Assembly (NCBI RefSeq): GCF_008312835.1
Contig: NZ_VSKS01000016.1
Coordinates: forward strand, 62,001 to 126,000
DNA from: Streptomyces marokkonensis
GTDB lineage: Bacteria > Actinomycetota > Actinomycetes > Streptomycetales > Streptomycetaceae
Direction: 5' to 3'
Length of the DNA stretch: 64,000 nt
Shown here: positions 23,111-31,712 of the stretch, piece after piece
Layout: each line of letters starts with the position of its first letter
Numbering within the stretch: position 1 is the stretch's first letter
Position numbers and translations under genes: made by a program
The notes under the pieces: model-generated
Told to the model about the DNA's origin: nothing
Database searches by the model: none
What the model saw: only the letters and a program-made list of their open reading frames with translations

Positions 23111-24346
23111 GTGAAGACGAAGGCCGCTCGAGGGTCCCTCGCATGGCTCCTGGTCCTCTGGGGGCTGACGAGAGCGGCGTTGCTGCTGTGCGTGCTCAAG
23201 GTGATCGTCTTTCCGGGGCCGGACGTCACCAGTGACGTGTCGGTGATCTACCAGGGCTGGTACGACGTCCTGCGCACCGGAACGTTCCCGCGGGAGGACG
23301 TGACCTGGCAGTACCCGCCGGCCGCGGCGCTGGCGATCCTCTCCCCCGGCCTGCTGCCGTTCCTGGAGTACGCCACGGCGTTCTTCGTCCTGGCCCTGGT
23401 CGCCGACCTGGTCACGCTGGCGCTTCTGCTGCAGGGCGGCCGCGGTCCCGGCCGGGCGCGGCGCGGTGCCTGGGTGTGGGTGGCGGGTGTACCGCTGCTG
23501 GGGCCGACGGTGTACGCGCGGTACGACGTGATGGTGACCGCCGTGGCGGTGGGCGCCCTGCTGGCCGCCGCCCGGCACCCGCGGCTGATGGGGGCGCTGG
23601 CCGGCTTCGGGGCGCTGCTGAAGGTGTGGCCGGCGCTGCTGCTCCTCGGGATGCGCCGGCGCGGGGCGTGGGTGTCGGCGGCGGTGACCGGCGCCGGTGT
23701 GGCCGCGCTGTTCGCCGTACTGATGCCGGGGGCGTTCGCGTTCCTCGGCTTCCAGCGGGACCGGGGGACGGAGGTGGAGTCGCTGGGGGCGCTGGTCTTC
23801 CATGTGGCCCGGCACCACGGCTGGGAGGGCGAGGTGCTGCTCAACTACGGCTCGGTGGAGTTCCTCGGCCCGTACGTGACCTGGGTGAGCACGGGGGCGC
23901 TGTTCCTGACGGGGGCCGCGCTGGCCTGGCTGGTGCTGTGGCGGCTGCTGGCGCGTCGCTTCGAGCCGCACACGGTCGCGGACGCGGCGTTCGTGGCGGT
24001 GCTGATGTTCACCACGACGAGCCGGGTGATCAGTCCGCAGTACATGGTGTGGCTGGTGGGGCTGGCCGCCGTCTGCCTCTGTTTCCGCGGGAGCCGCATG
24101 CGGGTGCCGGTCGTGCTGGTGCTGGTGGCGTGCTTCGTGACGGTGCTGGAGTTCCCGTTGTGGTTCGCGCACGTCGTGGCGAGTGACGGGCTGGGGATCA
24201 CGCTGCTGGTGCTGCGCAACGGGCTGCTGGTGGTGGCGACCCTGGTCGCGGCCCGGGTCCTGTGGTGCTCGACGGTGCCGGGGCGGCGGGAGGTCCCTGT
24301 GGTCACCGGTACCGCCCGTGCCGCGGAGACGCCGGTGTCCCACTGA
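23111..24346 (+). CDS. Integral membrane GT87 mannosyltransferase (DUF2029)
   Basis: A 411-aa polytopic protein with about ten hydrophobic segments. It has the acidic pair near the first extracellular loop (PGPDVTSDVSVIYQGWYDVL) and the WQYPPAAA motif typical of polyprenol-phosphate-mannose-dependent GT87 enzymes (PimE-like). Such enzymes transfer mannose on the outer membrane face. GTG 23111 is chosen because the hydrophobic first helix begins about 11 residues later. Its pairing with pimB on the other strand suggests a common phosphatidylinositol mannoside pathway, though the acceptor is not shown by sequence. Confidence 0.85.
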   Translation: MKTKAARGSLAWLLVLWGLTRAALLLCVLKVIVFPGPDVTSDVSVIYQGWYDVLRTGTFPREDVTWQYPPAAALAILSPGLLPFLEYATAFFVLALVADLVTLALLLQGGRGPGRARRGAWVWVAGVPLLGPTVYARYDVMVTAVAVGALLAAARHPRLMGALAGFGALLKVWPALLLLGMRRRGAWVSAAVTGAGVAALFAVLMPGAFAFLGFQRDRGTEVESLGALVFHVARHHGWEGEVLLNYGSVEFLGPYVTWVSTGALFLTGAALAWLVLWRLLARRFEPHTVADAAFVAVLMFTTTSRVISPQYMVWLVGLAAVCLCFRGSRMRVPVVLVLVACFVTVLEFPLWFAHVVASDGLGITLLVLRNGLLVVATLVAARVLWCSTVPGRREVPVVTGTARAAETPVSH

Positions 24347-24405
24347 CGCGACGGGGCTCCCGGCGTCGGTGCGGGCCGGGGGGTGCTGCGCAGCCCGGCG
24401 CCGAC

Positions 24406-24433
24406 GGGGTGCCTCCCCCGGAGGGGGCACCCC
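24406..24433. terminator. Hairpin between convergent genes
   Basis: GGGGTGCC (24406-24413) pairs with GGCACCCC (24426-24433); the inner C5/G5 runs extend the stem with a bulge. A second palindrome centred on the GGTACC at about 24458-24463 follows. Both lie between the GT87 gene and the convergent zincin gene and could terminate either transcript. Confidence 0.6.
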
Positions 24434-24524
24434 CAGCGCGCCCACTGCCGCCCTGGGGGTACCTCCCAGGCCCTTGAGGCACGAGGGGAGGCACGACTGC
24501 CCGCGGTCACGCGGTGGGGACGGC

Positions 24525-25715
24525 TCAGTGCAGGGTGGTTCTCACGTAGTCGCGCCACTGGAGGGTGAAGTCCTCCGGTGTGGTCCCCAGGACCCGCCGC
24601 ATCGCGTCCTCGACCGCGCCGTCGCGGTCCTCGTGGGCGCCCACCGCGCGGTAGAACGCACCGAGGCGTTCCTCCCCCCACCGCTCGGCGATCAGGCGGC
24701 AGGCCAGCCAGCCGCTCTCGTACGCCCGCGCGAGCCCGTCCGCGTCACCGGAGAACCCGAAGTCCTCGTCGCCCGGCAGCGCGTCCGGCACCTCCCCCTG
24801 GCTCACCGCGCGGGCGAGCTCCGGTGCGGCCTCCGCGGGGGTGCGGTCGCCGCCGCGGTAGCCGACCCAGTCGGCGAACCCCTCGGACAGCCACAGCGGG
24901 GTCGCGGGGGAGGTGTGGGCGCGGGTCGCGACGTGGGTGGTCTCGTGGGTGAGGACGACCTGCCGGCCCTGGTCGCCGAGCAGGGCGAAGGCGTCCGGGT
25001 TGACGATGACCCGGTCCGCCGGCGCCCGCCCGTCCGTGCCGGTGGCGCCGGTGGTGACCGCCGCGATGCCCCGGTAGGAGGAGGCGGGCGAGCCCAGCAG
25101 GCCCGCCATGCCGTCCAGGGACTCCGGGACCAGGACGACGACCCGCCGGGGCCACTCGGGGCCCCAGGCGTCGGACACGGCGGGCACCGCGCGGTCGGCG
25201 AGCTCGGCGTAGTCCCGCAGCCTCCCGTCGGGCTGCCCGACGCCCAGCACGAGGCTGCGTTCGCCCCGGACGGCCCGTGCCGTGCCCTGGTCCCACAGTT
25301 GCTGGCCGGACCTGCGCGCGGGGCGGTCCGAGTCGACGGACCAGTGGCCGTCCCGGTCCCGGCTCAGGCGCAGGGAGCGGGCGGTGACGACCGGGGCCCG
25401 GTCGTGGCCCTCGACGCGGTAGCTGAGGTCGGCGGAGACGGTGGCGCTGTCGCCGGTGCGGTCGAGGGAGGTGACGCGGTAGGACCAGTCCGCGAGCGGT
25501 ACCGCGCGCAGGTTGTCGAACCCGGCCCGGGTGCCGGTGCGGGCGTAGGCGGCGGCATCCCGGTCGAGGACCGCCTCCGCCCGCCGGTCGAGGAGCGACT
25601 GCACCTCCGCGCGGGCGCCGTCGACGGCCGTGCCGCCGCCGCACGAGACGAGGGAGACGAGCAGCAGACACAGCGCCACCACCGACGCTCCCGGTACCCG
25701 CCTTCGACCAGCCAC
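24525..25715 (-). CDS. Zincin-type lipoprotein, putative metallopeptidase
   Basis: A 396-aa secreted protein with a basic N-terminus, a hydrophobic stretch and a lipobox LVSC (Cys25), so it is anchored outside the membrane. The zinc motif HETTH (257-261) with Glu278 in LWLSEGFADW fits a gluzincin: two His and a downstream Glu, with Glu258 as catalytic base. The N-terminal half (about 30-150) looks like a nuclear transport factor 2-like or cystatin-like fold but is not recognisable by motif. The substrate is unknown. It is followed, in the direction of transcription, by the terminator region shared with the GT87 gene. Confidence 0.82.
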   Translation of the reverse strand: MAGRRRVPGASVVALCLLLVSLVSCGGGTAVDGARAEVQSLLDRRAEAVLDRDAAAYARTGTRAGFDNLRAVPLADWSYRVTSLDRTGDSATVSADLSYRVEGHDRAPVVTARSLRLSRDRDGHWSVDSDRPARRSGQQLWDQGTARAVRGERSLVLGVGQPDGRLRDYAELADRAVPAVSDAWGPEWPRRVVVLVPESLDGMAGLLGSPASSYRGIAAVTTGATGTDGRAPADRVIVNPDAFALLGDQGRQVVLTHETTHVATRAHTSPATPLWLSEGFADWVGYRGGDRTPAEAAPELARAVSQGEVPDALPGDEDFGFSGDADGLARAYESGWLACRLIAERWGEERLGAFYRAVGAHEDRDGAVEDAMRRVLGTTPEDFTLQWRDYVRTTLH

Positions 25716-25748
25716 CTTCCCGAGGGTACGGGCGCCGGGCCGTCCCGG

Positions 25749-26762
25749 TCAGACCCTGGTGACCGACGAGACCGGCATCATCCCGACCGGGTCGTAGCGC
25801 ACGGGGGCGCCGGGGTAGGGCGCGTGGATCACCTGGCCGTTGCCCATGTACATCCCGACATGGGAGGCGTCGGAGCGGTAGAGGACCAGGTCACCGGGGC
25901 GTGCCTCGGAGAGCGGGACCTGCCGGCCGGCGTACCGCTGGGCCTGCGAGGTGCGCGGCAGGGCGACCCCGGCCTGGGCGTACGACCACTGGGTGAGTCC
26001 CGAGCAGTCGAAGCCGCCGGGGCCGTTGGCGCCCCACACGTAGGGCCTGCCGAGGGCGGAGCGGGCGGCGGCGACCGCGGCGGCCGCGCGGCCGGAGGCG
26101 GGTGTGCCGTGGGGGCCGGGCAGGTCCGCGCGGGCGGAGCGGGTGGCGCGGTCGTAGGCGGCGCGGTCGCCGGCCGGGAGGGAGTTGAGCAGCCGGCGGG
26201 CCTCGGCGAGCTTGCTCTCGACGGTCCGCTTGTGGGCGGCGACGGCCTTGCGGCTCTTCTCCAGCGCGCCGAGCCTGCCGGCCGCCTCCGCCCGGTCCTG
26301 GGCGAGGGAGCGCAGGACCGCCCGGAGCCTCTTCAGCTCACCGGCCTGGTGGACGGTGATGCGGTCGAGGACGGAGGCCTTCTCGAGGTAGTCCTCCGGG
26401 TCGTCGGAGAGCAGCAGGGCGAGGGCGGGCTCCAGGCCGCCGGAGCGGTACTGGGCCCCGGCGAGCGACCCCAGGGACTCGCGCATGGCGTTCACCCGCT
26501 GCTGTTTGCGGGCGATGCCGTCCTGCGCGGTGGCGATCTGCCGGCGCAGCCCGTCGGCGCGCTCGTCGGCCGCGTTGTACGCCTCGGTCGCCTTCTCCGC
26601 CTCCTGGTACAGGCGGTCCACCTCTGCCCGGGTGTCGTCGTGCGGAGTGGCCGCGGCCGGTACCGCGCCGAGGGCGGTGGCCGCTGCGGACAGCAGGCCG
26701 AGGGCGACGACGGCACTCCGGTCGGATCCGGAGGACGGTGCGGTACGGCGATGGGACCCCAC
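25749..26762 (-). CDS. NlpC/P60 peptidoglycan endopeptidase (paralogue 2)
   Basis: A secreted 337-aa protein with a Sec-type signal peptide ending near AAATPHDD. Residues about 45-200 form a coiled coil. A C-terminal NlpC/P60 domain (about 220-337) carries the catalytic Cys in FDCSGLTQWSY, His in SHVGMYMG and a third polar His in VIHAPYPG. It cleaves stem peptides in the wall, as RipA does. GTG 26762 has GGAAGGAG about 11 nt upstream. It shares architecture and much sequence with the next gene upstream on the same strand, so the pair arose by duplication. Confidence 0.9.
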   Translation of the reverse strand: MGSHRRTAPSSGSDRSAVVALGLLSAAATALGAVPAAATPHDDTRAEVDRLYQEAEKATEAYNAADERADGLRRQIATAQDGIARKQQRVNAMRESLGSLAGAQYRSGGLEPALALLLSDDPEDYLEKASVLDRITVHQAGELKRLRAVLRSLAQDRAEAAGRLGALEKSRKAVAAHKRTVESKLAEARRLLNSLPAGDRAAYDRATRSARADLPGPHGTPASGRAAAAVAAARSALGRPYVWGANGPGGFDCSGLTQWSYAQAGVALPRTSQAQRYAGRQVPLSEARPGDLVLYRSDASHVGMYMGNGQVIHAPYPGAPVRYDPVGMMPVSSVTRV

Positions 26763-26861
26763 GGGAAGCCGCGCTCCTTCCGCTGGCGGACAGGGAAACG
26801 CGGCAGACAGTAGCGTCGGCGGCGGCGGGCGGACCAACGGCCGGAGGGGGCACACACGGTG

Positions 26862-26947
26862 ACGCCCCGCCTGTGACCTGCGTCGGAGGCGGGGCGTGGG
26901 ACCGTCCGGCGCCGGTGCGATTCCCTCGAACGGGCGCACCGGACGCC
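26862..26947 (-). terminator. Double hairpin after the first NlpC/P60 gene
   Basis: Two stems lie in tandem just past the stop codon at 26957 on the minus strand. The first in transcription order is CCGGTGCG/CGCACCGG (26912-26919 with 26935-26942, with an outer GGCG/CGCC extension after a bulge). The second is a perfect 11-bp stem (26862-26872 with 26887-26897). They probably limit read-through into the second NlpC/P60 gene. Confidence 0.7.
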
Positions 26948-26956
26948 GCGGAGGCG

Positions 26957-27997
26957 CTAGACGCGGACGCCGAACATGAACGGGCCGCCGATGGTGTTCA
27001 TCGACTCGTAGCGCACGACGGTGCCGGGGCGCGGAGCGTGGATGATCTGGCCGTTGCCCGCGTAGAGGCCCACGTGGTGCAGGTCGTTGAAGAAGAAGAC
27101 CAGGTCGCCGACCTTGAGCTGGCTCACCGAGTAGATCCTGGTGCCCGCGCCGGTCTGTGCCTCGGAGGTGCGCGGGATGCCGACACCGGCCTGCGCGTAC
27201 GCCCAGGAGGTCAGGCCCGAGCAGTCGAAGGAGGACGGGCCGGTGGAGCCGTAGACGTAGGGGGACCCGAGCTTGCTCTGGGCGGCGGCGAAGGCCGCGG
27301 CGGCGCGCCCGGAACCGGGCGGGACGTTGACCGAGAGGGCGTCGCGCTCGCTGGTGCGGGTGGCGCGCTGCTGCTCCTCGGCGAGCTGCGCCTTCTCCGC
27401 GGCGGTGAGACTGTTGAGCAGCTTCTGCGCGGAGGCGAGCTTGCCCTGGACTTCCTTCTTCTTCTTGCCCAGTTCGGTGCGGGTGGAGGCGAGATCCTCG
27501 AGCTTCTCGGACGCCTCGGAGCGCTGCTGGGCGAGTTCGCGCTGCTTCTCCTGGATCTTCTTCAGCGCGTCGACCTGCTGGGTGCTCAACTGGTCGAGGG
27601 TGGACGCCTTGTCGAGGTAGTCGTCCGGGTCGGCGGAGAGGAAGAGCTGCAGGGAGGGGTCTATGCCGCCGCTGCGGTACTGGGCGCTGGCCATCGAACC
27701 GAGGCCGTCGCGCAGCTCGTTGAGCTCCTGCTGGCCCTTGGCGACGTTGTCCTGGATGGTGGAGATCTCCTTCTGGAGCTTCTCCTGCTTCTCCTTGGCG
27801 CCGTTGTACTTCTCGGTGGCCTGTTCCGCCTGCTCGTAGAGCTTGTCGACCTTGGCCTTGACCTCGTCCTTGCTCGGCTTCTCGCTCGGGGCGGCGTTGG
27901 CGGCCTGCGAGCTCATGACGACGGCAGCTGCGGCAGCGGTGGTGAGCACGGTCACACGTGCGCGGCTCGGCTGCTTGGGACGACGGTGGGACGCCAC
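26957..27997 (-). CDS. NlpC/P60 peptidoglycan endopeptidase (paralogue 1, RipA-like)
   Basis: A secreted 346-aa wall hydrolase. The signal peptide (about 1-36) ends near AANAAPSE. A long coiled coil (about 40-215) is rich in Gln/Glu/Lys. The NlpC/P60 domain follows with Cys in FDCSGLTSWAY, His in HHVGLYAG and His in IIHAPRPG. The helical region probably blocks or positions the active site, as in mycobacterial RipA. GTG 27997 has AAGGAG 9 nt upstream. Its 231-bp upstream region is unusually AT-rich for this genome and likely carries a complex promoter. Confidence 0.93.
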   Translation of the reverse strand: MASHRRPKQPSRARVTVLTTAAAAAVVMSSQAANAAPSEKPSKDEVKAKVDKLYEQAEQATEKYNGAKEKQEKLQKEISTIQDNVAKGQQELNELRDGLGSMASAQYRSGGIDPSLQLFLSADPDDYLDKASTLDQLSTQQVDALKKIQEKQRELAQQRSEASEKLEDLASTRTELGKKKKEVQGKLASAQKLLNSLTAAEKAQLAEEQQRATRTSERDALSVNVPPGSGRAAAAFAAAQSKLGSPYVYGSTGPSSFDCSGLTSWAYAQAGVGIPRTSEAQTGAGTRIYSVSQLKVGDLVFFFNDLHHVGLYAGNGQIIHAPRPGTVVRYESMNTIGGPFMFGVRV

Positions 27998-28228
27998 GGA
28001 GACGAGCTCCTTCTCGAGAGTGATCGCGCGAGCGCGGGTTCGAAGGCAGACCCTAGTGATTCTCTTGTGATCAGTTCAAATCCCCGGACACAAAATCTCC
28101 GTTACAGCGGGTTTATTGGGCCCCAATTCACCTGCAGTAACGCAGCTTTGACGCTACGTTGCGTGACGGTTCCGTCAATTCGGGCATAGATCCGTTACGT
28201 TGCACGGGGGACGGATCTGCATCAGATA

Positions 28229-29572
28229 CTAGGAAAGCCTCTTGAGGAGAACTGCCGACGCGACGGGGCGTGCGCCGGCGCGGGCGACCCCGTCGGCGAC
28301 CTCGCGGTCGGTGGAGGCGACGATGACCGGCCGCCCCGGCGGCTCGGCGCGCACCAGCTGGCGGATGAGTTCGTCGGCGGTGACGCCCGGCTTGGAGAAC
28401 AGCACCCGCACTCCGCGCGGCGGCGCCAGCAGCACCGGCGCGGCCAGTTCGGCGCCGTCGAAGACACAGGTGACCTCGGCGCCGGTCTGCGCGGCGAGCT
28501 GGGCGAGCTGGCCCAGCAGGCGCAGGCGCTGCTTCTCCAGCGGCATCTGGGGATAGCCGGTCTTGGTGACGTTGTAGCCGTCGACGACCAGATGGGCCTG
28601 CGGCAGCGCGAGGAGCTGGTTCAGGATGGCCGGGTCGTCCTCGGACAGCGCGCGGGCGGCGATGTCCTTCGGGGTCATGCGCCCCGGTTCCACGGCGTCC
28701 ACGGTCTCGGCGGGCCGGACGGACACGGGGGGCAGCGCCAGCTCGCGCCGGAGCCCCTGGGCCGCGTCGAGCACGGTGTCCAGCAGCAGCCGTACGCGCA
28801 TGTCCTCGACGCTGCGGCCCTCGCGGGCGGCCCGGCGCGCGGCCTCCAGCGCGGCCTCGGTCTCCCCGAGCCGTGCCTTGAGGCGCCGGCTCTCGCTCTC
28901 GGCGGCCGACACCTGGGCGTGGCCCTCGGCGCGCACGGCGTCCATCTCTCCGCGCAGCTTGCGCAGGGCGGCCTCGCCGCGCTTGACGTCGCTGAGGGCG
29001 GAGCGCAGCTTGCGGTGGAGCGACTCGGTCTCCTTCTTCGCCGCGTCCAGCTCGGCGCGCAGCCGCTCGGTCTCGGCCCTGGTGAGCTCGCGGGCCCGGT
29101 CGAGCTCGGCGCGCAGCCGCTCCAGCTCGGCGCGGGTCTCCTCGTCGGCGCGCTCGGCGTCGGCGCGCTGGGCCTCCTCGCCGGCGGCGGTCACCAGCTT
29201 GACCCAGCCCACCTGGCGGAGCACGTAGGCCGCGGCCGCCACGTCGAGCGGGTCCGCGGCCGGGGGCGGGGAGCCGGAGTCAAGAGCGCCGGTCAGTTCC
29301 GGCTGGGCTTCTCTGAGCTTCTCCCCGATGCGCTGCCGGAACAGCGGATCGGTCTCCAGCGCCGCCGCCATGGCGTTGCCGGCGAACTTGGCGCGGCGGT
29401 TGGGGGCGAACCGGGCGTACTGCCTGAGCTGGGCGGGCAGCTCGGCGACCGTGAGGCCGCCGAAGCCGTCGGCGACGATCTGGACGACGCGGCGGCGCAC
29501 TCCGTCGGGCAGCGGACGGTCGAGCACCTCGGCGGTGCCGTCCTGCGGCCCCCCGCCCGTGGTCTCCACCAT
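28229..29572 (-). CDS. NYN-domain protein with central coiled coil
   Basis: A 447-aa cytoplasmic protein. Residues about 25-150 are a helical domain of unknown function. A coiled coil of about 110 residues (160-270) is rich in Glu, Arg and Leu. The C-terminal 160 residues are a YacP-type NYN (PIN-like) domain with HLVVDGYNVTKTGYP near 320, CVFDGAE near 370 and VIVASTDREVAD near 415; the aspartates form the metal site. YacP/Rae1 relatives are RNases acting on mRNA or rRNA, so RNA processing is likely. ATG 29572 starts the conserved N-terminus. Confidence 0.85.
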   Translation of the reverse strand: MVETTGGGPQDGTAEVLDRPLPDGVRRRVVQIVADGFGGLTVAELPAQLRQYARFAPNRRAKFAGNAMAAALETDPLFRQRIGEKLREAQPELTGALDSGSPPPAADPLDVAAAAYVLRQVGWVKLVTAAGEEAQRADAERADEETRAELERLRAELDRARELTRAETERLRAELDAAKKETESLHRKLRSALSDVKRGEAALRKLRGEMDAVRAEGHAQVSAAESESRRLKARLGETEAALEAARRAAREGRSVEDMRVRLLLDTVLDAAQGLRRELALPPVSVRPAETVDAVEPGRMTPKDIAARALSEDDPAILNQLLALPQAHLVVDGYNVTKTGYPQMPLEKQRLRLLGQLAQLAAQTGAEVTCVFDGAELAAPVLLAPPRGVRVLFSKPGVTADELIRQLVRAEPPGRPVIVASTDREVADGVARAGARPVASAVLLKRLS

Positions 29573-29639
29573 CCGTCACACCCCAATGCCTGTGTGCGAC
29601 CCCGCGTGCGGGGTCGCCGTCAGCGGGGCCCGCTCCGCT

Positions 29640-29879
29640 TCAGGAGCCGGCGCCCGGCCTGTCCACGAGTTCCACCTGGTCCACGGCGTTGCACCAGCGG
29701 CACCGCACCGACTCGATCGTCTCATCGAGCACCTCGCGCTCCTCGACCCTGGGCTCTCCGGCCAGGTCGAGGTGGACGTACTCGACGACCTTCGACGAGC
29801 GCGTCACGTCGAAGCGGGTGAGGTTGCCGCAGAGGGTGCAGCGCCACCGCGTCGAGGCGGTCGGCAGAGGAACCGTCAT
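29640..29879 (-). CDS. Small zinc-ribbon-like protein
   Basis: A 79-aa protein with two CxxC knuckles, CTLCGN (about 14-19) and CRWCNA (about 60-65), separated by about 45 residues. This suggests a zinc ribbon that binds nucleic acid or protein. The middle is acidic and includes the VEYVHLDLAGEP strand. ATG 29879 is the first good start. It lies 67 nt upstream of the NYN-protein gene in the same direction, so the two may be co-transcribed, which would fit RNA-related work. I know no precise function. Confidence 0.78.
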   Translation of the reverse strand: MTVPLPTASTRWRCTLCGNLTRFDVTRSSKVVEYVHLDLAGEPRVEEREVLDETIESVRCRWCNAVDQVELVDRPGAGS

Positions 29880-30036
29880 CGTGGCTGTTCGCCTTCCTTC
29901 CAGTGTCCGTGACGCACCGGGCTGCCCGGTGCGTGTGGCACGTAACCCTACGGCCTGGCGGGTGCCCGCCGCCCGCCCGTCCACGGCGGCGAGGCGGTCT
30001 GTGCGGTTGTGTCCGGTTACGTCATGCTCTGTACTC

Positions 30037-30771
30037 ATGATCCGCAACTGGAGCGCGTCGGCCGCGGCGGCGATCCGGGGCACCTCCGCGCCGGTGACCC
30101 ACACCCTCGTCGTGCTGTGCTGCCTGGTCTTCCTGATCGGACCGGCCTCGGGCCTCGTCCCGGCCGACGGATCCGGGGACGAGCCGCTCACCGGGCAGAG
30201 GGCCTACTTCCAACGCTGGGGCGTGATCCCCGCAGACCTGTTCGAAGGATCCCCCGGGGCCCTCCTGACCCCGGCCACGGCGCTGTTCGTGCACGGCGGC
30301 TGGGTGCATCTGCTCGGCAACATGCTGTTCCTCCACGTCTTCGGGGCGATGACCGAGGCACGGATGGGCCGGGTGCGGTTCACCCTGTGCTACGCCGGCT
30401 GCGGCTACCTGGCGCTGCTGGGGTACGCCGCCGCCAACGCGGGCTCCGAGCGCTCCCTGGTCGGTGCCTCCGGGGCGATCTCGGCGGTCCTCGGCGCGTT
30501 CCTCTTCCTGTTCCCCCGGGCGCGGGTCACCAGTCTCCTGCCGTTCCTGTTCTTCCTGCCGGTGCGCCTGCCGGCGTGGGTGGTGCTGCCGTTCTGGGCG
30601 GCGCTGCAGTGGGCGGCGGCGGGGCGGGCGGCCGACGGGCCGGGGGTGGCGTATCTGGCGCACCTGGTGGGGTTCGGGCTGGGCCTCGGCTGCGCGTGGG
30701 TGTGCTTCGGCAGGGCGACTACAGTGAAGTCCGCCCCTGCTCCGGCCCCCGAGGGAGAGAACCAGCCGTGA
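30037..30771 (+). CDS. Rhomboid-family intramembrane serine protease
   Basis: A 244-aa membrane protease with six to seven hydrophobic segments. Family motifs are HGGWVHLLGNMLFLH (86-100, containing His91 and Asn95), the nucleophile Ser145 in GASG, and the catalytic His209 in AHLVGFGLG. It cleaves transmembrane segments of substrate proteins. ATG 30037 has no evident ribosome binding site. The AsnC-domain gene overlaps its stop codon as GTGA, giving a two-gene operon. Confidence 0.92.
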   Translation: MIRNWSASAAAAIRGTSAPVTHTLVVLCCLVFLIGPASGLVPADGSGDEPLTGQRAYFQRWGVIPADLFEGSPGALLTPATALFVHGGWVHLLGNMLFLHVFGAMTEARMGRVRFTLCYAGCGYLALLGYAAANAGSERSLVGASGAISAVLGAFLFLFPRARVTSLLPFLFFLPVRLPAWVVLPFWAALQWAAAGRAADGPGVAYLAHLVGFGLGLGCAWVCFGRATTVKSAPAPAPEGENQP

Positions 30772-31049
30772 TCACCGCGATCGTCCTCATCAAGACCAGC
30801 GTGGACCGGATCCCCGAGATCGCGGAGCAGATCGCCTCGCTGGACAGCGTCAGCGAGGTCTTCTCCGTGACCGGCACCTACGACCTGATCGCCATGGTCC
30901 GGGTCCGGGAGCACGAGGACCTGGCGGAGGTCATCCCCGGCCGGATCAGCAAGATCCCGGGCGTGGAGGGCACCGACACGCACGTGGCGTTCCGTACGTA
31001 CTCGCAGCACGACCTGGAGGCGGCGTTCGCCATCGGCCTGGACAGCTGA
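30768..31049 (+). CDS. Stand-alone AsnC/Lrp ligand-binding domain protein
   Basis: A 93-aa protein that is a RAM (AsnC-type effector) domain without the helix-turn-helix. The core strands are ITAIVLIKTS, VSEVFSVTGTYDLIAMVRV and THVAFRTYS. Such single-domain proteins form octamers or decamers and bind amino acids, possibly adjusting full-length Lrp proteins. GTG 30768 overlaps the rhomboid stop by 4 nt, with GAGGGAGAG about 9 nt upstream. In actinobacteria it is often found near the cytochrome bc1 genes, as here within 10 kb. Confidence 0.9.
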   Translation: MITAIVLIKTSVDRIPEIAEQIASLDSVSEVFSVTGTYDLIAMVRVREHEDLAEVIPGRISKIPGVEGTDTHVAFRTYSQHDLEAAFAIGLDS

Positions 31050-31133
31050 GGCCGCGAGCGGCCCGGGGAAGATGAAGAGTTCTTCACCCGGGACTCATCC
31101 GGACCCTCCGGTGCGGGCCGCAGGATCGGGTCC

Positions 31134-31626
31134 ATGGTCCTCACTCGCCGGATGGCGGCCCTGGCCGCCGTCGTGCTGATCCCGCTCGACGTCGCCGCGA
31201 CCACTTTCGCGCTCGCCGACAGCCCCGCGCCGCCCAAGGTGCCGCGCCTCGGGTCGAACTGGACAGCGGCTCGCCCGCTCCGGCGCCCACCACCTCGTCC
31301 ACGCGGCCCGGACCGGCGCCGAGCGACGAGGTCGTCTCCCGGCCTCCGGTGACCGACAGCTCACCCACCAGACACCGCGCGGCAAGGTCCCGGCGGAGGT
31401 GGCCCGCCGCGCCATGCTGTCCGGGCGGCCGGTGCCGGCCCTGGCGGGCACGCTCGGCGAGGGCGCGCACGAGGTGCCGGGCGTGGACGCCTGCCACGGC
31501 ATCCTGCCCGCGCCGATGGCCCTGGCGGAGGCGCTGGTGCGCGGCGCCGAACTCCTCACCGACGCGACGGAACGCGCCCTGCGCATGATCGTCCTGGGCA
31601 CACGGCTGCCCGTGCCGGCCCGCCGG
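31134..31626 (+). pseudogene. Frameshifted gene for a secreted protein
   Basis: ATG 31134 opens a signal peptide (MVLTRRMAALAAVVLIPLDV ... FALADSP) with near-100% G/C at third positions up to about 31245. The good codon pattern then continues in another frame (about 31253-31365, a Pro/Ser/Thr-rich linker starting VELDSGSP). From about 31370 it continues in the third frame (GKVPAEVARRAMLSGRPVPA ... LGTRLPVP) to about 31626. No stop appears before a typical 3' intergenic element begins at 31630. Two frame changes plus a missing stop suggest decay, or sequencing errors. The product family is not recognised. Confidence 0.6.
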
Positions 31627-31629
31627 TGG

Positions 31630-31657
31630 TTTCGCCCCCGCCGCCCCTTCCCGTCCC
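31630..31657 (+). repeat. Pyrimidine-rich 3' intergenic element, copy 1
   Basis: A 28-nt C-rich element of the form TTTCGCCCCCGCCGCC followed by CCTTCCCGTCCC. It is followed by a CG-rich segment and GGACCCCC. Two similar elements follow other plus-strand genes here (59182, 63204). It is probably a post-gene element common in Streptomyces. Confidence 0.6.
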
Positions 31658-31712
31658 GAACCCGGGGCAGCGCCCCGGACCCCCGCTCCTCAAACGCCGG
31701 AGGGGCCGGAAG

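Noticed and set aside
24183-26813. An 876-codon plus-strand frame opposite the zincin and NlpC/P60 genes
   Set aside because: It has no domain, runs through a terminator region, and is antisense to two genes with signal peptides and active-site motifs.
27998-28228. Possible c-di-AMP (ydaO-type) riboswitch ahead of the RipA-like gene
   Set aside because: Such switches often precede wall hydrolase genes, but I could not find the conserved ydaO blocks. A covariance model search would settle it.
30032-30038. GTACTCA half of a MacR-type operator upstream of the rhomboid gene
   Set aside because: The matching left half TGAGTAC is absent, so a dimer site is not supported.
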